DNA from: Arthrobacter sp. ISL-72
Lineage (GTDB): Bacteria > Actinomycetota > Actinomycetes > Actinomycetales > Micrococcaceae
Assembly: GCF_018613755.1 (NCBI RefSeq)
Contig: NZ_JAGGPP010000023.1
Coordinates: 62,001-126,000 of the forward strand
Direction: 5' to 3'
DNA: 64,000 bases
Numbering within the stretch: position 1 is the stretch's first letter; every line of letters begins with the position of its first letter. Shown in pieces: positions 32,282 to 41,679 of the stretch. The notes beneath the pieces were generated by a model. The model did not search any database. It was given only the letters and a program-made list of their open reading frames with translations, and was not told where the DNA came from. The translations under genes were made by a program, and so were the position numbers.

Positions 32282-32776
32282 GTGAGGAATGTCTCCCTCT
32301 ACCTGGATGTGGACGGCGTGATCTGCCCTTTCGGGGCAACAGGAACCACCGACTGGGGGAGCCTGTGGCAGATTTCCGACGCCGGCCTCCTGGAAGTCAC
32401 GTATGCCCGGGAGCTTGTTGATTCGCTCAACATCCTGACCAGGACACCGGGCCTGCGCTGTGTTTGGCTCACCAGCTGGGAGGACATGGCGCCGGAATAC
32501 CTGTGCCCTGCCATCGGTCTCGCCGGGGAGGAATGGCCTGTCCTGAGTAGTGACGGGCTGGGCGGCGGCGATAACTGGTGGAAACTCCAGGCGCTGCAGC
32601 AGGACATCGAGGCCTCGGCGCCGGACCGTGCCGTGTGGATTGATGACCAGCTTGAATTCGAAGCCGCGGCCCGTGCGTGGGCGTCCATCCTTGGCGCACG
32701 GCTGCTGTTAATTTCCCCGCATCCCCGCCGGGGATTGTCCCGGGCTGAGCTGGACGCCGTGCGCGCTTTCCTTTGA
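32282..32776 (+). CDS. HAD-like hydrolase domain protein
   Basis: 164 residues from GTG 32282, preceded by GGAGGAAGGA. SLYLDVDGVICPFG contains the HAD motif I (DVDG). CVWLTSWE supplies motif II, and AVWIDDQLEFEAAARAW the motif III/IV acids. It is like the small HAD proteins associated with nucleic-acid repair families (HAD_SAK), but the substrate is not known. It stands alone between the catabolic cluster and the phosphate transporter. Confidence 0.72.
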   Translation: MRNVSLYLDVDGVICPFGATGTTDWGSLWQISDAGLLEVTYARELVDSLNILTRTPGLRCVWLTSWEDMAPEYLCPAIGLAGEEWPVLSSDGLGGGDNWWKLQALQQDIEASAPDRAVWIDDQLEFEAAARAWASILGARLLLISPHPRRGLSRAELDAVRAFL

Positions 32777-32945
32777 CTGCATGGTGTTTTGTCCTTCCGG
32801 CGTTGACGCGTACGATCGATAGGGTTTCAAGCCTCCTCCGAACAACACTGATGAACGTCCAGTAAAAGCTGGCGCCATCCTGTATGCCGGGCGGGGCACG
32901 GGGAAGTGGAACTGCTGACCGTCGACTCTGCAGATTGGGCAACAG

Positions 32946-34154
32946 GTGGAAATCACCTTCATGGTGGCGCTGGTTATAGCGCTGGCACTTTTTTTCGACT
33001 TCACCAACGGCTTTCATGACACCGCCAACGCAATGGCGACGCCTATTGCCACCGGTGCGATCAAGCCCAAGACGGCCGTTGCCCTGGCAGCGGTCCTGAA
33101 CCTGGTCGGAGCGTTCCTGTCCACGGAAGTGGCCAAAACCGTTTCCGGCGGCATCATCAAGGAAGGGTCCGACGGGATCCAGATCACTCCGGACATCATT
33201 TTTGCCGGCCTGATGGGCGCCATCCTGTGGAACATGATCACCTGGCTGAAGGGGCTCCCGTCGAGCTCATCACACGCCCTGTTCGGCGGCCTGATCGGTG
33301 CTGCGATCGCCGGCATCGGGATCCACTCGGTTAACTTCGCGTCCCTGATGCAGAAGGTCATCCTCCCCGCCATTTTCGCGCCAATCATTGCCGGTGCCGT
33401 GGCCTACGTTTGTACCCGCCTTGCCTACGCCCTGACGTCCCGGCATGATCCGGAGACCGGCAGCAAGCTCACCCAGAAGCGCGGCGGTTTCCGCACCGGA
33501 CAGATCTTCACGTCCAGCCTGGTAGCACTGGCCCACGGAACCAACGATGCGCAGAAGACCATGGGCATCATCACCCTGGTGCTGATCGCCGCCGGAACCC
33601 AGGAGCCGGGCTCCGGACCGCAGTTCTGGGTGATTGCCGCCTGTGCTCTCGCCATTGCCATCGGCACCTACGCCGGTGGCTGGCGGATCATCCGCACCAT
33701 GGGTTCCGGCCTCACCGACGTCAAACCCGCCCAGGGCTTCGCCGCAGAAAGCAGCACCGCCTCGGCGATCCTCGCTTCCTCGCACCTCGGTTTCGCGCTG
33801 TCCACCACGCAGGTGGCCTCCGGATCCGTGATCGGCTCCGGGCTGGGCCGCAAGGGCACCTCGGTGCGCTGGGGCACTGCCGGCCGAATCGCCGTAGGCT
33901 GGCTTTTCACTCTTCCTGCCGCCGGGATCGTCGGCGCCCTGACCGCATTGCTTGTCAAGACCGGCATCGTCGGTGTGGTGATCGCGGCCGTCGCCGGGAC
34001 GGGTGCCGTGCTGTTTATGTTCTTCCAGTCCCGCAAGTCCCACGTGGGCCATCACAATGCCGTGGAGGTCGAGGAGGCCGGACAGGCTGTCCGCTTCCGC
34101 AAGAAAAAGGCATTGGCCGCCAGCCGCGCCAACAAGCTGAAGGATGGCAAGTAA
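32946..34154 (+). CDS. PiT family low-affinity inorganic phosphate transporter
   Basis: 402 residues, about 10 membrane spans, with both PiT signature repeats: FDFTNGFHDTANAMATPI (residue 18), GLPSSSSHALFGGLIG (about 100), and the second copy LAHGTNDAQKTMG (about 195). It imports phosphate (as metal-phosphate) with protons. GTG start at 32946; an in-frame ATG lies five codons later. The leader upstream is about 120 nt with no clear ribosome site. The small membrane protein gene follows with no gap. Confidence 0.92.
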   Translation: MEITFMVALVIALALFFDFTNGFHDTANAMATPIATGAIKPKTAVALAAVLNLVGAFLSTEVAKTVSGGIIKEGSDGIQITPDIIFAGLMGAILWNMITWLKGLPSSSSHALFGGLIGAAIAGIGIHSVNFASLMQKVILPAIFAPIIAGAVAYVCTRLAYALTSRHDPETGSKLTQKRGGFRTGQIFTSSLVALAHGTNDAQKTMGIITLVLIAAGTQEPGSGPQFWVIAACALAIAIGTYAGGWRIIRTMGSGLTDVKPAQGFAAESSTASAILASSHLGFALSTTQVASGSVIGSGLGRKGTSVRWGTAGRIAVGWLFTLPAAGIVGALTALLVKTGIVGVVIAAVAGTGAVLFMFFQSRKSHVGHHNAVEVEEAGQAVRFRKKKALAASRANKLKDGK

Positions 34155-34376
34155 ATGAAATGGTTGGAACTGGTCCAGGTGGCCGGCGCCACGCTCCTTG
34201 CCGCCGCAACCGTGGTTGTCCTGTACTCCATCGGAGTCCGCTTCACCGCCATCGCCGGTGACCCCGAGCAGTCCGCTCCTCGCTGGATGAAGTCGCTCGC
34301 CTACGTTTGCTTCGGCCTCTGCGGCGTCGCAGTGCTGTTCGGCCTGTACCTGATCATCCCGTACTTCAATAAGTAG
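34155..34376 (+). CDS. Small two-TM membrane protein coupled to PiT
   Basis: 73 residues with two hydrophobic segments (about 10-33 and 46-68) and a charged loop between. The ATG follows the stop of the phosphate transporter directly (TAAATG), so the two are co-translated. The function is unknown; an accessory role to the transporter is inferred only from position. Confidence 0.8.
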   Translation: MKWLELVQVAGATLLAAATVVVLYSIGVRFTAIAGDPEQSAPRWMKSLAYVCFGLCGVAVLFGLYLIIPYFNK

Positions 34377-34416
34377 GGCTGCTCCGGCAAATAGGGCTGC
34401 GCAAATAGGGCTGCTC
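34371..34416 (+). repeat. Three direct copies of AATAGGGCTGC
   Basis: AAGTAGGGCTGC at 34371, AAATAGGGCTGC at 34389 and again at 34403. The first copy contains the stop codon of the small membrane protein gene. It looks like local duplication. Confidence 0.7.
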
Positions 34417-34562
34417 TGGCGGATATCGCCCGACGGGGGAATAGTTAACACTGTTTAAGCGTGTTTGGCCCGGCGTGGCTGCCGGACCATACCGGGAGTC
34501 CTCCCGATGGTTCTATCCAGGCCGGTTCTCCCTGCCGGGAACCGCAAGCAGGTGGGTCTGTC

Positions 34563-35552
34563 ATGCGCAGTCAAACCGGGGCTTCGGCCCGAATAGCGGG
34601 TACCGCCACGGCGGTGTGCCTGCTGGCTTTGACGAGCGGATGCTTCGGCCCACCGCCTGCCCCGCCGTCGTCGTCGGAACCGCAAACAAGTACAACGTCG
34701 GCGTCCTCCTCTGCAGCGACACCTTCCGGGAGTGCTTCCTCCGCCAACGGAAACCCAACGGCTGCGCCGTTGCCCGGCCCCGGTGACGGCCCGCCTGCGC
34801 CCGACGCACTCGTCATCCGCTGGATCCCCATCGGTCCGGCGTCCCCGTCCGATCCGCCCGAGGGGACCCTCTACGAACTCCTGCGCAAGCGGGACTGCAG
34901 CGGTTTGCGGGAATCCACCCTCACCACGGCGTTCCCGGCGGTCTGGTCTGCGGCCGAGGCAACCTGCGAGGCGCTGGCCACGGACCTGCCCCGGGATTGG
35001 CAGCGGGCGGGGGACGAACTGGGTCGCGTCCCTGACCTGCCGCGCAGCAGGTGCTGGGAAATCAAAGTCATCGAATCGCTGCGCCAGGCCGTGGAGCTCC
35101 GGGCCGCTCATCCGGGCGGCCGGCTCTACGTCGATAGTGCAGGCGCAGGGGACGACTGCCCCCGCCGGCTGAGAGGGCTGACAGTGCTCGACGGGCCCCA
35201 CGCCGGCGCGGCGCCGCCTCTGGTCCCCGCCGGCGGCGGACCCCCGGTGCAGCTGGAGGGGTTCCTGGTGAATGTGGATCGCGTGCTGGTGAACGGGAGC
35301 CCGGTTGAAGCCGAAGGACCGCAGTTCGGCCCCTTCGTGTTTTATGCCCCGCCGTCCGGGGGTGCTACCTCCGCCACGGTCACAGTGGAGGCGTCGCCTC
35401 CGGTTTCCGGTACAGCCGAGTTATTCTACGACCCGGCAGTGCCCGGTCCGGGTCCCGGCCCGACCGGCACTTCCACGGCGCCGCCTTCGACACCGCCTCC
35501 TACTACGCCGCCTCCGACGGGCGGGGCTTCGCCGGCAGAGCCGCCGTCATGA
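34563..35552 (+). CDS. Putative lipoprotein, Pro/Ser/Thr-rich ends
   Basis: 329 residues from ATG 34563 (AGGTGGG upstream). The N-terminus has a signal peptide with TAVCLLALTSGC: Cys27 is the likely lipidation site. A 40-residue Ser/Thr/Pro linker follows. Then comes a globular domain with conserved-looking Cys residues (KRDCSGL, EATCEAL, RSRCWEI, GDDCPRR) that may form two disulphides. An IPT-like beta segment (about 230-300) and a Pro/Thr-rich tail end the protein. I do not recognise the family. It overlaps the next gene by 4 bp, suggesting a surface pair. Confidence 0.72.
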   Translation: MRSQTGASARIAGTATAVCLLALTSGCFGPPPAPPSSSEPQTSTTSASSSAATPSGSASSANGNPTAAPLPGPGDGPPAPDALVIRWIPIGPASPSDPPEGTLYELLRKRDCSGLRESTLTTAFPAVWSAAEATCEALATDLPRDWQRAGDELGRVPDLPRSRCWEIKVIESLRQAVELRAAHPGGRLYVDSAGAGDDCPRRLRGLTVLDGPHAGAAPPLVPAGGGPPVQLEGFLVNVDRVLVNGSPVEAEGPQFGPFVFYAPPSGGATSATVTVEASPPVSGTAELFYDPAVPGPGPGPTGTSTAPPSTPPPTTPPPTGGASPAEPPS

Positions 35553-36421
35553 GCGGTGAACCGGAGGCGGCGGATCCCCGCTGGAAACGCGCCGTGGACA
35601 TGCTGGCGGTCGTCGGCCCGCCGTTGACCATGGCAACGGCCCTGCTGGTTTACTTCGGGTGGGCGCGGACTGATGCCCAGGCGAAGGCGATGGGACTGGA
35701 CGTGAGTCTCTTCGGGTACACCGTGCAGGATTTTGTCCTTAGGAGCATTCCGTCGTTGTTCATCCCGCTGGTCTGGCTGCTGATTGTGGCTGTCCTGTGG
35801 CTGGCCCTGGACCGCTTTCTGGCCGGTCACCTCGTTGCCGGCCGCGTCGCAGGCATCCGTCGGCTGGCGGCGGTGATTCTGGTTGGCGGGGTGGCCTGTG
35901 CCGCCGCAATGTGGCTGGTGGTGATGCTCCAGCCGGAACGAACCGTGCTGTTTGTGCCGTACATCATGGCCGCCGGTGTCCTTCTGGCGGCATGGGGCCT
36001 GAGCCTGTGGCGGCGGTCCACGGAAGCGTCCGGCCGCAGCTTCAGTCCGTTGTCCAGGGGATCCGAAAAGACCCTCATCTTCTGCCTGGTGACCCTGTTG
36101 CTTTTCTGGGGCACATCGGACTACGCCCAGGCCCTGGGCAGGGGACTGGCGGTCAGCTACGAACAGCGGTCCGCGCTCCTGCCCACCGCAGTTGTCTACA
36201 GCAAGGACCCGCTGGGCATCAGCGCGCCCAACGTTCGCGAACAGCCCGGCGGCACCGCTGAGCATCCTGTCTACCAGTACAGCGGCCTCCGGCTCCTGGT
36301 GGTCAGCGGGGGGCGCATCTTCCTGCTCAACGAGGGCTGGACGCTGCGGAGCGGCAAAGTGGTGGTGCTCCGCGATGATCCCGGGGTGCGCGTGGAGTAT
36401 GGGAACCCCGAGTCGAAATGA
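35549..36421 (+). CDS. Multi-spanning membrane protein of unknown function
   Basis: 290 residues; about five hydrophobic segments (residues 18-37, 62-86, 100-122, 128-147, 166-184), then an extracytoplasmic or cytoplasmic C-terminal domain of about 100 residues. The ATG overlaps the lipoprotein stop (ATGA), so the two are translationally coupled. No family recognised. Confidence 0.75.
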   Translation: MSGEPEAADPRWKRAVDMLAVVGPPLTMATALLVYFGWARTDAQAKAMGLDVSLFGYTVQDFVLRSIPSLFIPLVWLLIVAVLWLALDRFLAGHLVAGRVAGIRRLAAVILVGGVACAAAMWLVVMLQPERTVLFVPYIMAAGVLLAAWGLSLWRRSTEASGRSFSPLSRGSEKTLIFCLVTLLLFWGTSDYAQALGRGLAVSYEQRSALLPTAVVYSKDPLGISAPNVREQPGGTAEHPVYQYSGLRLLVVSGGRIFLLNEGWTLRSGKVVVLRDDPGVRVEYGNPESK

Positions 36422-36422
36422 T

Positions 36423-36428
36423 TAGGCT
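36423..36428 (+). promoter_or_regulatory. -10 element TAGGCT, leaderless start of RibD/DHFR-like gene
   Basis: TAGGCT then GGGGTC (6 nt) then ATG 36435; the element starts 2 nt after the upstream stop codon. Confidence 0.6.
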
Positions 36429-36434
36429 GGGGTC

Positions 36435-37001
36435 ATGTCCCGTCTCCAGTACTTCGTGGCTCAGTCCCTCGACGGATTCATCGCCACATCAGATGACAAC
36501 CTGGCATGGCTCCTGCAGTTTGACGGCTTCGAGGGCGGCGGAGAAAGCTACGAAGCCTTCATGGCCGGGGTCGGCTGCATCGTGATGGGCGGCGAAACCT
36601 ACACCTGGCTGATGGAGCACGAGCCGGGCAAGTGGCCCTATCCTGACACCCCGTGCTGGGTCTTCACCCACCACGAATATTCACCGCCGCGGGGAGCGGA
36701 CATCACCTTCGTCCGGGGCGACGTCCGCGAGTTCATGGACGACTTCAGGGCTGAGGCGGGGGACAAGAACGTCTGGCTGGTGGGCGGCGGGGAGCTCGCG
36801 GCCCAGTTCGCCGACGCCGGCCTGCTGGATGAAATCATCGTGTCCATCATTCCGGTGGTGCTCGGCGCGGGCAAGCAGCTGCTCCCCATCAAGGCCGGCC
36901 CCACGCCGCCGCTGGAACTGGTGGCGTCCAACACCATGGGCCGGGGCATCGTGGAGCTACGCTACCGGCTCGGCAGTACGCCGGACAGGGCGCCTGACTG
37001 A
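36435..37001 (+). CDS. RibD C-terminal/dihydrofolate reductase-like protein
   Basis: 188 residues of the RibD_C fold: YFVAQSLDGFIAT (residue 6), VMGGETYTWL (about 50), NVWLVGGGELAAQF (about 112), and IIPVVLGAGKQLLP. These bind NADPH; the physiological substrate of this YyaP/YwjB-like group is unknown. The leaderless-type promoter 6 nt upstream means it can be expressed independently of the membrane-protein pair before it. Confidence 0.85.
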   Translation: MSRLQYFVAQSLDGFIATSDDNLAWLLQFDGFEGGGESYEAFMAGVGCIVMGGETYTWLMEHEPGKWPYPDTPCWVFTHHEYSPPRGADITFVRGDVREFMDDFRAEAGDKNVWLVGGGELAAQFADAGLLDEIIVSIIPVVLGAGKQLLPIKAGPTPPLELVASNTMGRGIVELRYRLGSTPDRAPD

Positions 37002-37016
37002 CCCGGCACGGGGAAG

Positions 37017-37481
37017 TCAGGAAGCGCTGTTGCGGATCAGGTTGGTGATCCGGGCGGTGGACAGCCGGCGGCCCTTTTCATCGGTCATCACAATCTCGTG
37101 CGTGGTCAGAGTGCGGCCCAGGTGGATGGCGGTACAGGTTCCGGTCACCGTGCCGGAGGCTATGGCACGGTGATGGGTTGCCCCTACTTCTATTCCCACC
37201 GCATGCCGCCCCGGTCCGGCGTGCATCCCCGCCGCGAACGAGCCGAGCGTCTCGGCCAGCACCACGTGCGCGCCGCCGTGCAGGATCCCGGCCACCTGCG
37301 TGTTGCCTTCCACGGGCATGGTGGCAACCGTGCGTTCGGGGGACATTTCAAGGAAGTGGATGCCCATCTTCACTACCAGCGCGCCAACACCGTACTCGGC
37401 CAGCCACTCATGCATTTCTTCCGGGACTCCGGCAGCTGTCAGTTCGGCGGCGAACTGCCCGGGCGTGAAATTGTCCATCAT
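37017..37481 (-). CDS. Hotdog-fold PaaI-type thioesterase
   Basis: 154 residues. Hotdog core with MGIHFLEMSPERTVATMPVEG, GILHGGAHVVLAETLGSFAA (catalytic region) and an H-x-R segment near the C-terminus. It probably hydrolyses acyl- or aryl-CoA esters such as 1,4-dihydroxy-2-naphthoyl-CoA or phenylacetyl-type thioesters; the exact substrate is open. Two adjacent ATG codons (37481, 37478) can start it. Only 19 bp separate it from the divergent polA start, so the promoters must overlap each gene's 5' end. Confidence 0.85.
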   Translation of the reverse strand: MMDNFTPGQFAAELTAAGVPEEMHEWLAEYGVGALVVKMGIHFLEMSPERTVATMPVEGNTQVAGILHGGAHVVLAETLGSFAAGMHAGPGRHAVGIEVGATHHRAIASGTVTGTCTAIHLGRTLTTHEIVMTDEKGRRLSTARITNLIRNSAS

Positions 37482-37487
37482 GCCAAC

Positions 37488-37493
37488 TAGGCT
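37488..37493 (+). promoter_or_regulatory. -10 element TAGGCT upstream of polA
   Basis: TAGGCT lies 7 nt before the GTG at 37501 inside a 19-bp divergent gap. It is consistent with a leaderless polA mRNA. Confidence 0.5.
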
Positions 37494-37500
37494 GGCACTT

Positions 37501-40332
37501 GTGAGCGAAACTACCAAACCGGCCCTAGCCCCCTCTGCTACAGACATCCTCCCGGCAACTGAGTCCGAATCAGTAACTGCGGCCACGCCCGCCCGGAAAA
37601 CAACGCGGACCACGGAGCCGGTTTCCGCTACCGAGGCCCCTGTGATTCCCATCACGGACCAGCCCCGCCTCCTGGTGCTGGACGGGCACTCGATGGCGTT
37701 CCGGGCGTTCTTCGCCCTGCCTGCGGACAAGTTCTCCACCGCAAACGGGCAGCACACCAACGCCATCCATGGATTCACGTCCATGCTCATCAACCTGATC
37801 AAGGAACAGAAGCCCACCCACATCGCCGTGGCCTTCGATGTCTCGGATGAAACCACCCACCGGAAAGCTGAGTACAGCGAATACAAGGGCGGCCGGAACG
37901 AAACGCCCCGGGAGATGAGCGGCCAGATCGACCTCATCGACAAGGTCATGCAGGCCTGGGGCATCAAGACGATCAAACTGCCCGGCTACGAGGCCGATGA
38001 CGTCCTGGCGACTCTCGCCACGATGGGCGAAAAGGCCGGCTACGAAGTACTCCTCGTGACGGGTGACCGTGACGCCTTCCAACTCATTACCGACAACGTG
38101 TTTGTGCTCTACCCCCGCAAAGGCGTCAGCGACATTCCCCGGTTGGACACCGCGGCGATCCTGGAGAAGTATTTTGTGACGCCGCCGCAGTACTCGGACC
38201 TCGCCGCCCTGGTGGGGGAGTCCGCGGACAACCTCCCGGGGGTTCCCGGCGTCGGCCCCAAAACGGCAGCCAAGTGGATCAACCTTTATGGCGGTCTGGA
38301 AGGGGTCCTGGAGCACCTCGACAAGATCGGCGGCAAAGTGGGGGATGCGCTCAGGGCCAATGTCGAGGCCGTCAGGCGCAACCGGAAGCTGAACCGGCTG
38401 CACACGGATCTGGAGCTTCCGGTGACGCTGGACGAGCTGGCCGACCCGCGGCCGGACCAGGCTGCCCTGGAGCAGCTGTTCGACGACCTCGAATTCAAGA
38501 CCATCCGCGCCCGGCTCTTTGCGCTCTACGGCAGCGAGGTTGTTGAAGCGGAGCGGGAAAGCCTGGACACCCCGGACTTCGTGACCCCGGTCAGCGCCGC
38601 CGAACTGACCGCGTTCCTCGAGGCGGGTGCCGGCAAACGCTCAGCTGTCGCCGTTGACCTCGTGCCGGGCCGCATCGGTGAAGATGCCGCCGCGGTGGCG
38701 ATTGTCCACGAGGGCGGGGCTGCCTACATCGACCTGGCCAGCCAGGACGCCGCCGCCGAGAACGTCCTGGCCGGCTGGCTCAAGGACCCGAGTGCAGCCA
38801 AAGTCATGCACGGTTACAAGGCCGCCATCAAAGCCCTGCACAGCCGCGGACTGGGCCTGGAGGGTGTGGTGGACGACACCTCGATCTCCGGTTACCTCAT
38901 CCAGCCGGACCGCCGGACCTATGAGCTCGCCGAACTGGCCCAGCACCACCTGAACATCATCATCTCGTCCGAAACCGCCAAGGCAGGCCAGCTCGAGCTG
39001 GCGTTTGACGGGGAAGACGAAGCCACAGCCGGCGCACTCGTCCACGCGGCCGCCGTCGTCCAGGCCCTGAGCCGCTACTTCGAGTCGGAACTGACGGAAC
39101 GCCAGGCTGCGGACCTGCTGGCCACCCTTGAGCTGCCCGTCAGCCGGGTTCTGGCTGACATGGAACTTGCAGGAATTGCCATCGACATGGCCCGCATGGA
39201 CGAACAGTTGGCGGATCTCGCGAAGGTGATCGACAACGCCCAGGAGCTTGCCTTCGCAGCCATCGGCCACCCGGTGAATCTCGGATCACCCAAGCAGCTC
39301 CAGACGGTGTTGTTCGAGGAACTCGGCCTGCCCAAGACCAAGAAAATCAAGTCCGGGTACACCACCGACGCCGCATCGCTGAAGAACCTGCTGGAAAAGA
39401 CGGGGCACGAATTCCTGGTCCAGCTGATGGCGCACCGCGAGTCTTCAAAGCTGAGCCAGATGCTGGAGACGCTGAAGAAGTCTGTCGCAGAGGACGGCCG
39501 GATCCACACCACCTATGCGCAGAACGTCGCAGCGACGGGCCGGATCTCGTCCAACAACCCCAACCTGCAGAACATCCCCATCCGAAGCGAGGAAGGCCGG
39601 CGCGTCCGCGGCATCTTCGTGGTCAGCGAAGGCTACGACTGCCTGCTGTCCGCGGACTACTCGCAGATCGAAATGCGCATCATGGCCCACCTGTCGGGGG
39701 ACGCCGGCCTGATCCAGGCGTACAGGGACGGCGAGGACCTCCACCGGTTCGTGGGGTCCAACATCTTCCATGTGCCAACTGACCAGGTGACCAGCGCCAT
39801 GCGGTCCAAGGTCAAGGCGATGTCTTACGGCCTTGCTTACGGCCTGACGTCATTCGGCCTCTCCAAGCAGCTGGAGATTTCCGTAGACGAGGCGCGGACC
39901 CTCATGAAGGACTACTTCGACCGGTTCGGCGCCGTCCGCGACTACCTCCGCGGCGTGGTGGACCAGGCCCGGATCGACGGCTACACGGCCACGATCGAGG
40001 GGCGCCGCCGTTATCTTCCGGACCTCACCAGCACCGACCGCCAGCTGCGCGAGAATGCGGAGCGCATTGCGCTGAACTCTCCCATCCAGGGGTCCGCGGC
40101 TGACATCATCAAGCGCGCCATGCTGGGCGTGCATGCGGAACTGGCGGCCCAGGGCCTGAAGTCGCGCATGCTGCTGCAGGTCCATGACGAACTGGTCCTG
40201 GAGGTCGCGGCGGGGGAGCGTGAGGCTGTGGAGAAGCTGGTGACGGAGCAGATGGGCGCCGCGGCCCGGCTGAGCGTTCCGCTCGACGTCCAGATCGGCG
40301 TCGGCACCAGCTGGTACGACGCCGGCCACTAG
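37501..40332 (+). CDS. polA: DNA polymerase I
   Basis: 943 residues from GTG 37501. Upstream in-frame codons run antisense through the thioesterase gene and are excluded. After a 55-residue Thr/Ala-rich extension come the 5'-3' exonuclease (LLVLDGHSMAFRAFFAL, KLPGYEADDVLATLA, LVTGDRDAFQLI, DNLPGVPGVGPKTAAKW), a 3'-5' exonuclease-like domain, and the polymerase with motif A DYSQIEMRIMAHLSGD, motif B RSKVKAMSYGLAYG and motif C LLQVHDELVLEV. In the 3'-5' domain the expected DxE reads DLV (VAVDLVPG), so proofreading is probably lost, as in other actinobacterial PolA. Confidence 0.97.
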   Translation: MSETTKPALAPSATDILPATESESVTAATPARKTTRTTEPVSATEAPVIPITDQPRLLVLDGHSMAFRAFFALPADKFSTANGQHTNAIHGFTSMLINLIKEQKPTHIAVAFDVSDETTHRKAEYSEYKGGRNETPREMSGQIDLIDKVMQAWGIKTIKLPGYEADDVLATLATMGEKAGYEVLLVTGDRDAFQLITDNVFVLYPRKGVSDIPRLDTAAILEKYFVTPPQYSDLAALVGESADNLPGVPGVGPKTAAKWINLYGGLEGVLEHLDKIGGKVGDALRANVEAVRRNRKLNRLHTDLELPVTLDELADPRPDQAALEQLFDDLEFKTIRARLFALYGSEVVEAERESLDTPDFVTPVSAAELTAFLEAGAGKRSAVAVDLVPGRIGEDAAAVAIVHEGGAAYIDLASQDAAAENVLAGWLKDPSAAKVMHGYKAAIKALHSRGLGLEGVVDDTSISGYLIQPDRRTYELAELAQHHLNIIISSETAKAGQLELAFDGEDEATAGALVHAAAVVQALSRYFESELTERQAADLLATLELPVSRVLADMELAGIAIDMARMDEQLADLAKVIDNAQELAFAAIGHPVNLGSPKQLQTVLFEELGLPKTKKIKSGYTTDAASLKNLLEKTGHEFLVQLMAHRESSKLSQMLETLKKSVAEDGRIHTTYAQNVAATGRISSNNPNLQNIPIRSEEGRRVRGIFVVSEGYDCLLSADYSQIEMRIMAHLSGDAGLIQAYRDGEDLHRFVGSNIFHVPTDQVTSAMRSKVKAMSYGLAYGLTSFGLSKQLEISVDEARTLMKDYFDRFGAVRDYLRGVVDQARIDGYTATIEGRRRYLPDLTSTDRQLRENAERIALNSPIQGSAADIIKRAMLGVHAELAAQGLKSRMLLQVHDELVLEVAAGEREAVEKLVTEQMGAAARLSVPLDVQIGVGTSWYDAGH

Positions 40333-40367
40333 CTGGTTCAAGCATTCGGTTCAAGGGGGAGCGGTAC

Positions 40368-41657
40368 GTGGCAGACAAGTACGAGATCCGGAGGTTCAGC
40401 GCGGCGGAAAAGGGCGCGCCCGGCTATGCCCAGGGAACCGACTGGATTCAGGCCGTGGGATTCGGCTTCCACGATTCCCGCCGGAATGACGACTTCGTGG
40501 ACAAGATCATGGACATGTACCGCGCAGATGGCCGTGAGCTGACCGGCGTCTATCAGACCGGGGAGGTGGCTCCGCATTCCCTGGGCTCAGACATTCCGGT
40601 GGCCACGTTCGGAACCCTGCGGAAAGACCTGAACGTCGGCTACGGTCGCCAGCTCCGGACGCACATGGTGACAGCGGTGACCGTGCGCGGGACGCACCGG
40701 CGGCAGGGACTGCTGCGCCGCATGATGAGCGAGGACCTGTCCGCGGCGAAAGCGGACGGGTTGGCGATGGCGGCGCTGACCGCTTCGGAAGGGTCCATCT
40801 ACGGGCGGTTCGGCTACGGCGTTGCCACCTTTGAGCGCAGCATCAAGGTGGACACCGGACCCCGCTTTGGACTCCGGCACGTGCAGTCGGGGACCGTGGA
40901 GATTGCCGACCGGAAAGTCCTCCTTGAGCTGGCTCCCGAAGTGTTCGAACGCGTGCACCGGCTTACCCCGGGGTCCATCCTCAGGCAGGACGCCTACCGG
41001 CAGAACGTGTCGGGAACCGTTGGGCGGGAGGGCAAGGAAGATGAAGCCATCAAGTGCGCGCTCCACTATGATGCCGCCGGAACCGTGGACGGCTACGTTT
41101 CCTACAAGTTCGCCGGCTGGGACTCCAAGCCGTACACCGTTGACGTGGTGGACCTCGTTGCCGCCACCGATGCTGCCTACCTTGAGCTGTGGCAGTTCCT
41201 CGGGACGATCGACCTTGTCCAGCGCATCAGCTGGCCGGACGCGCCGGTGGACGATCCGCTGGGGTGGGCGTTAACGGACCCGCGTTGCGTCGAGGCCTCG
41301 GACCACCGGGACATGCTGTGGCTCCGGATCCTGGACAGCCTGCGGGCGCTGGGTGCCAGGCGTTACTCTGCGGATGGAACGCTGGTCCTGGGGATTGCGG
41401 ACTCGCTGGACTTCGCTGGCGGGACGTTCGTTCTGGACGTGAAGGACGGCGAGGCCACCGTTTCAGTGGCCGGTCCGGAAACACGGGCGGACCTGTCCAT
41501 GGATGTGGCCGACCTTGCCTCCATCTACCTCGGCGCTGTCTGCCCCGTGACGTTGAACGCGGCGGGACGGATCCAGGAACACACCGAAGGTGCCGGGGTC
41601 CGCGCGAAGCTGATGTTCGCCGTCGAGCGGGCGCCGCACTGCCTGACCCATTTCTGA
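40368..41657 (+). CDS. Eis-like GNAT N-acetyltransferase
   Basis: 429 residues from GTG 40368 with AGGGGGAG upstream. GNAT domain with the acetyl-CoA loop VTVRGTHRRQGLLRRMM (about residue 105) and SEGSIYGRFGYGVAT, whose Tyr corresponds to the general acid of Eis. A second, degenerate GNAT region follows, then a C-terminal sterol-carrier-like domain ending in Phe, as Eis requires for its C-terminal carboxylate. Eis enzymes acetylate aminoglycosides and other amines at several positions. Real substrate unknown. 35 bp downstream of polA. Confidence 0.88.
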   Translation: MADKYEIRRFSAAEKGAPGYAQGTDWIQAVGFGFHDSRRNDDFVDKIMDMYRADGRELTGVYQTGEVAPHSLGSDIPVATFGTLRKDLNVGYGRQLRTHMVTAVTVRGTHRRQGLLRRMMSEDLSAAKADGLAMAALTASEGSIYGRFGYGVATFERSIKVDTGPRFGLRHVQSGTVEIADRKVLLELAPEVFERVHRLTPGSILRQDAYRQNVSGTVGREGKEDEAIKCALHYDAAGTVDGYVSYKFAGWDSKPYTVDVVDLVAATDAAYLELWQFLGTIDLVQRISWPDAPVDDPLGWALTDPRCVEASDHRDMLWLRILDSLRALGARRYSADGTLVLGIADSLDFAGGTFVLDVKDGEATVSVAGPETRADLSMDVADLASIYLGAVCPVTLNAAGRIQEHTEGAGVRAKLMFAVERAPHCLTHF

Positions 41658-41679
41658 CGTGCCCAACGGGCCGGCCGCT

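Noticed and set aside
37300..37500. N-terminal extension of polA
   Set aside because: In-frame but antisense to the thioesterase gene. The GTG at 37501 with a -10 at 7 nt and a normal PolA beginning is preferred.
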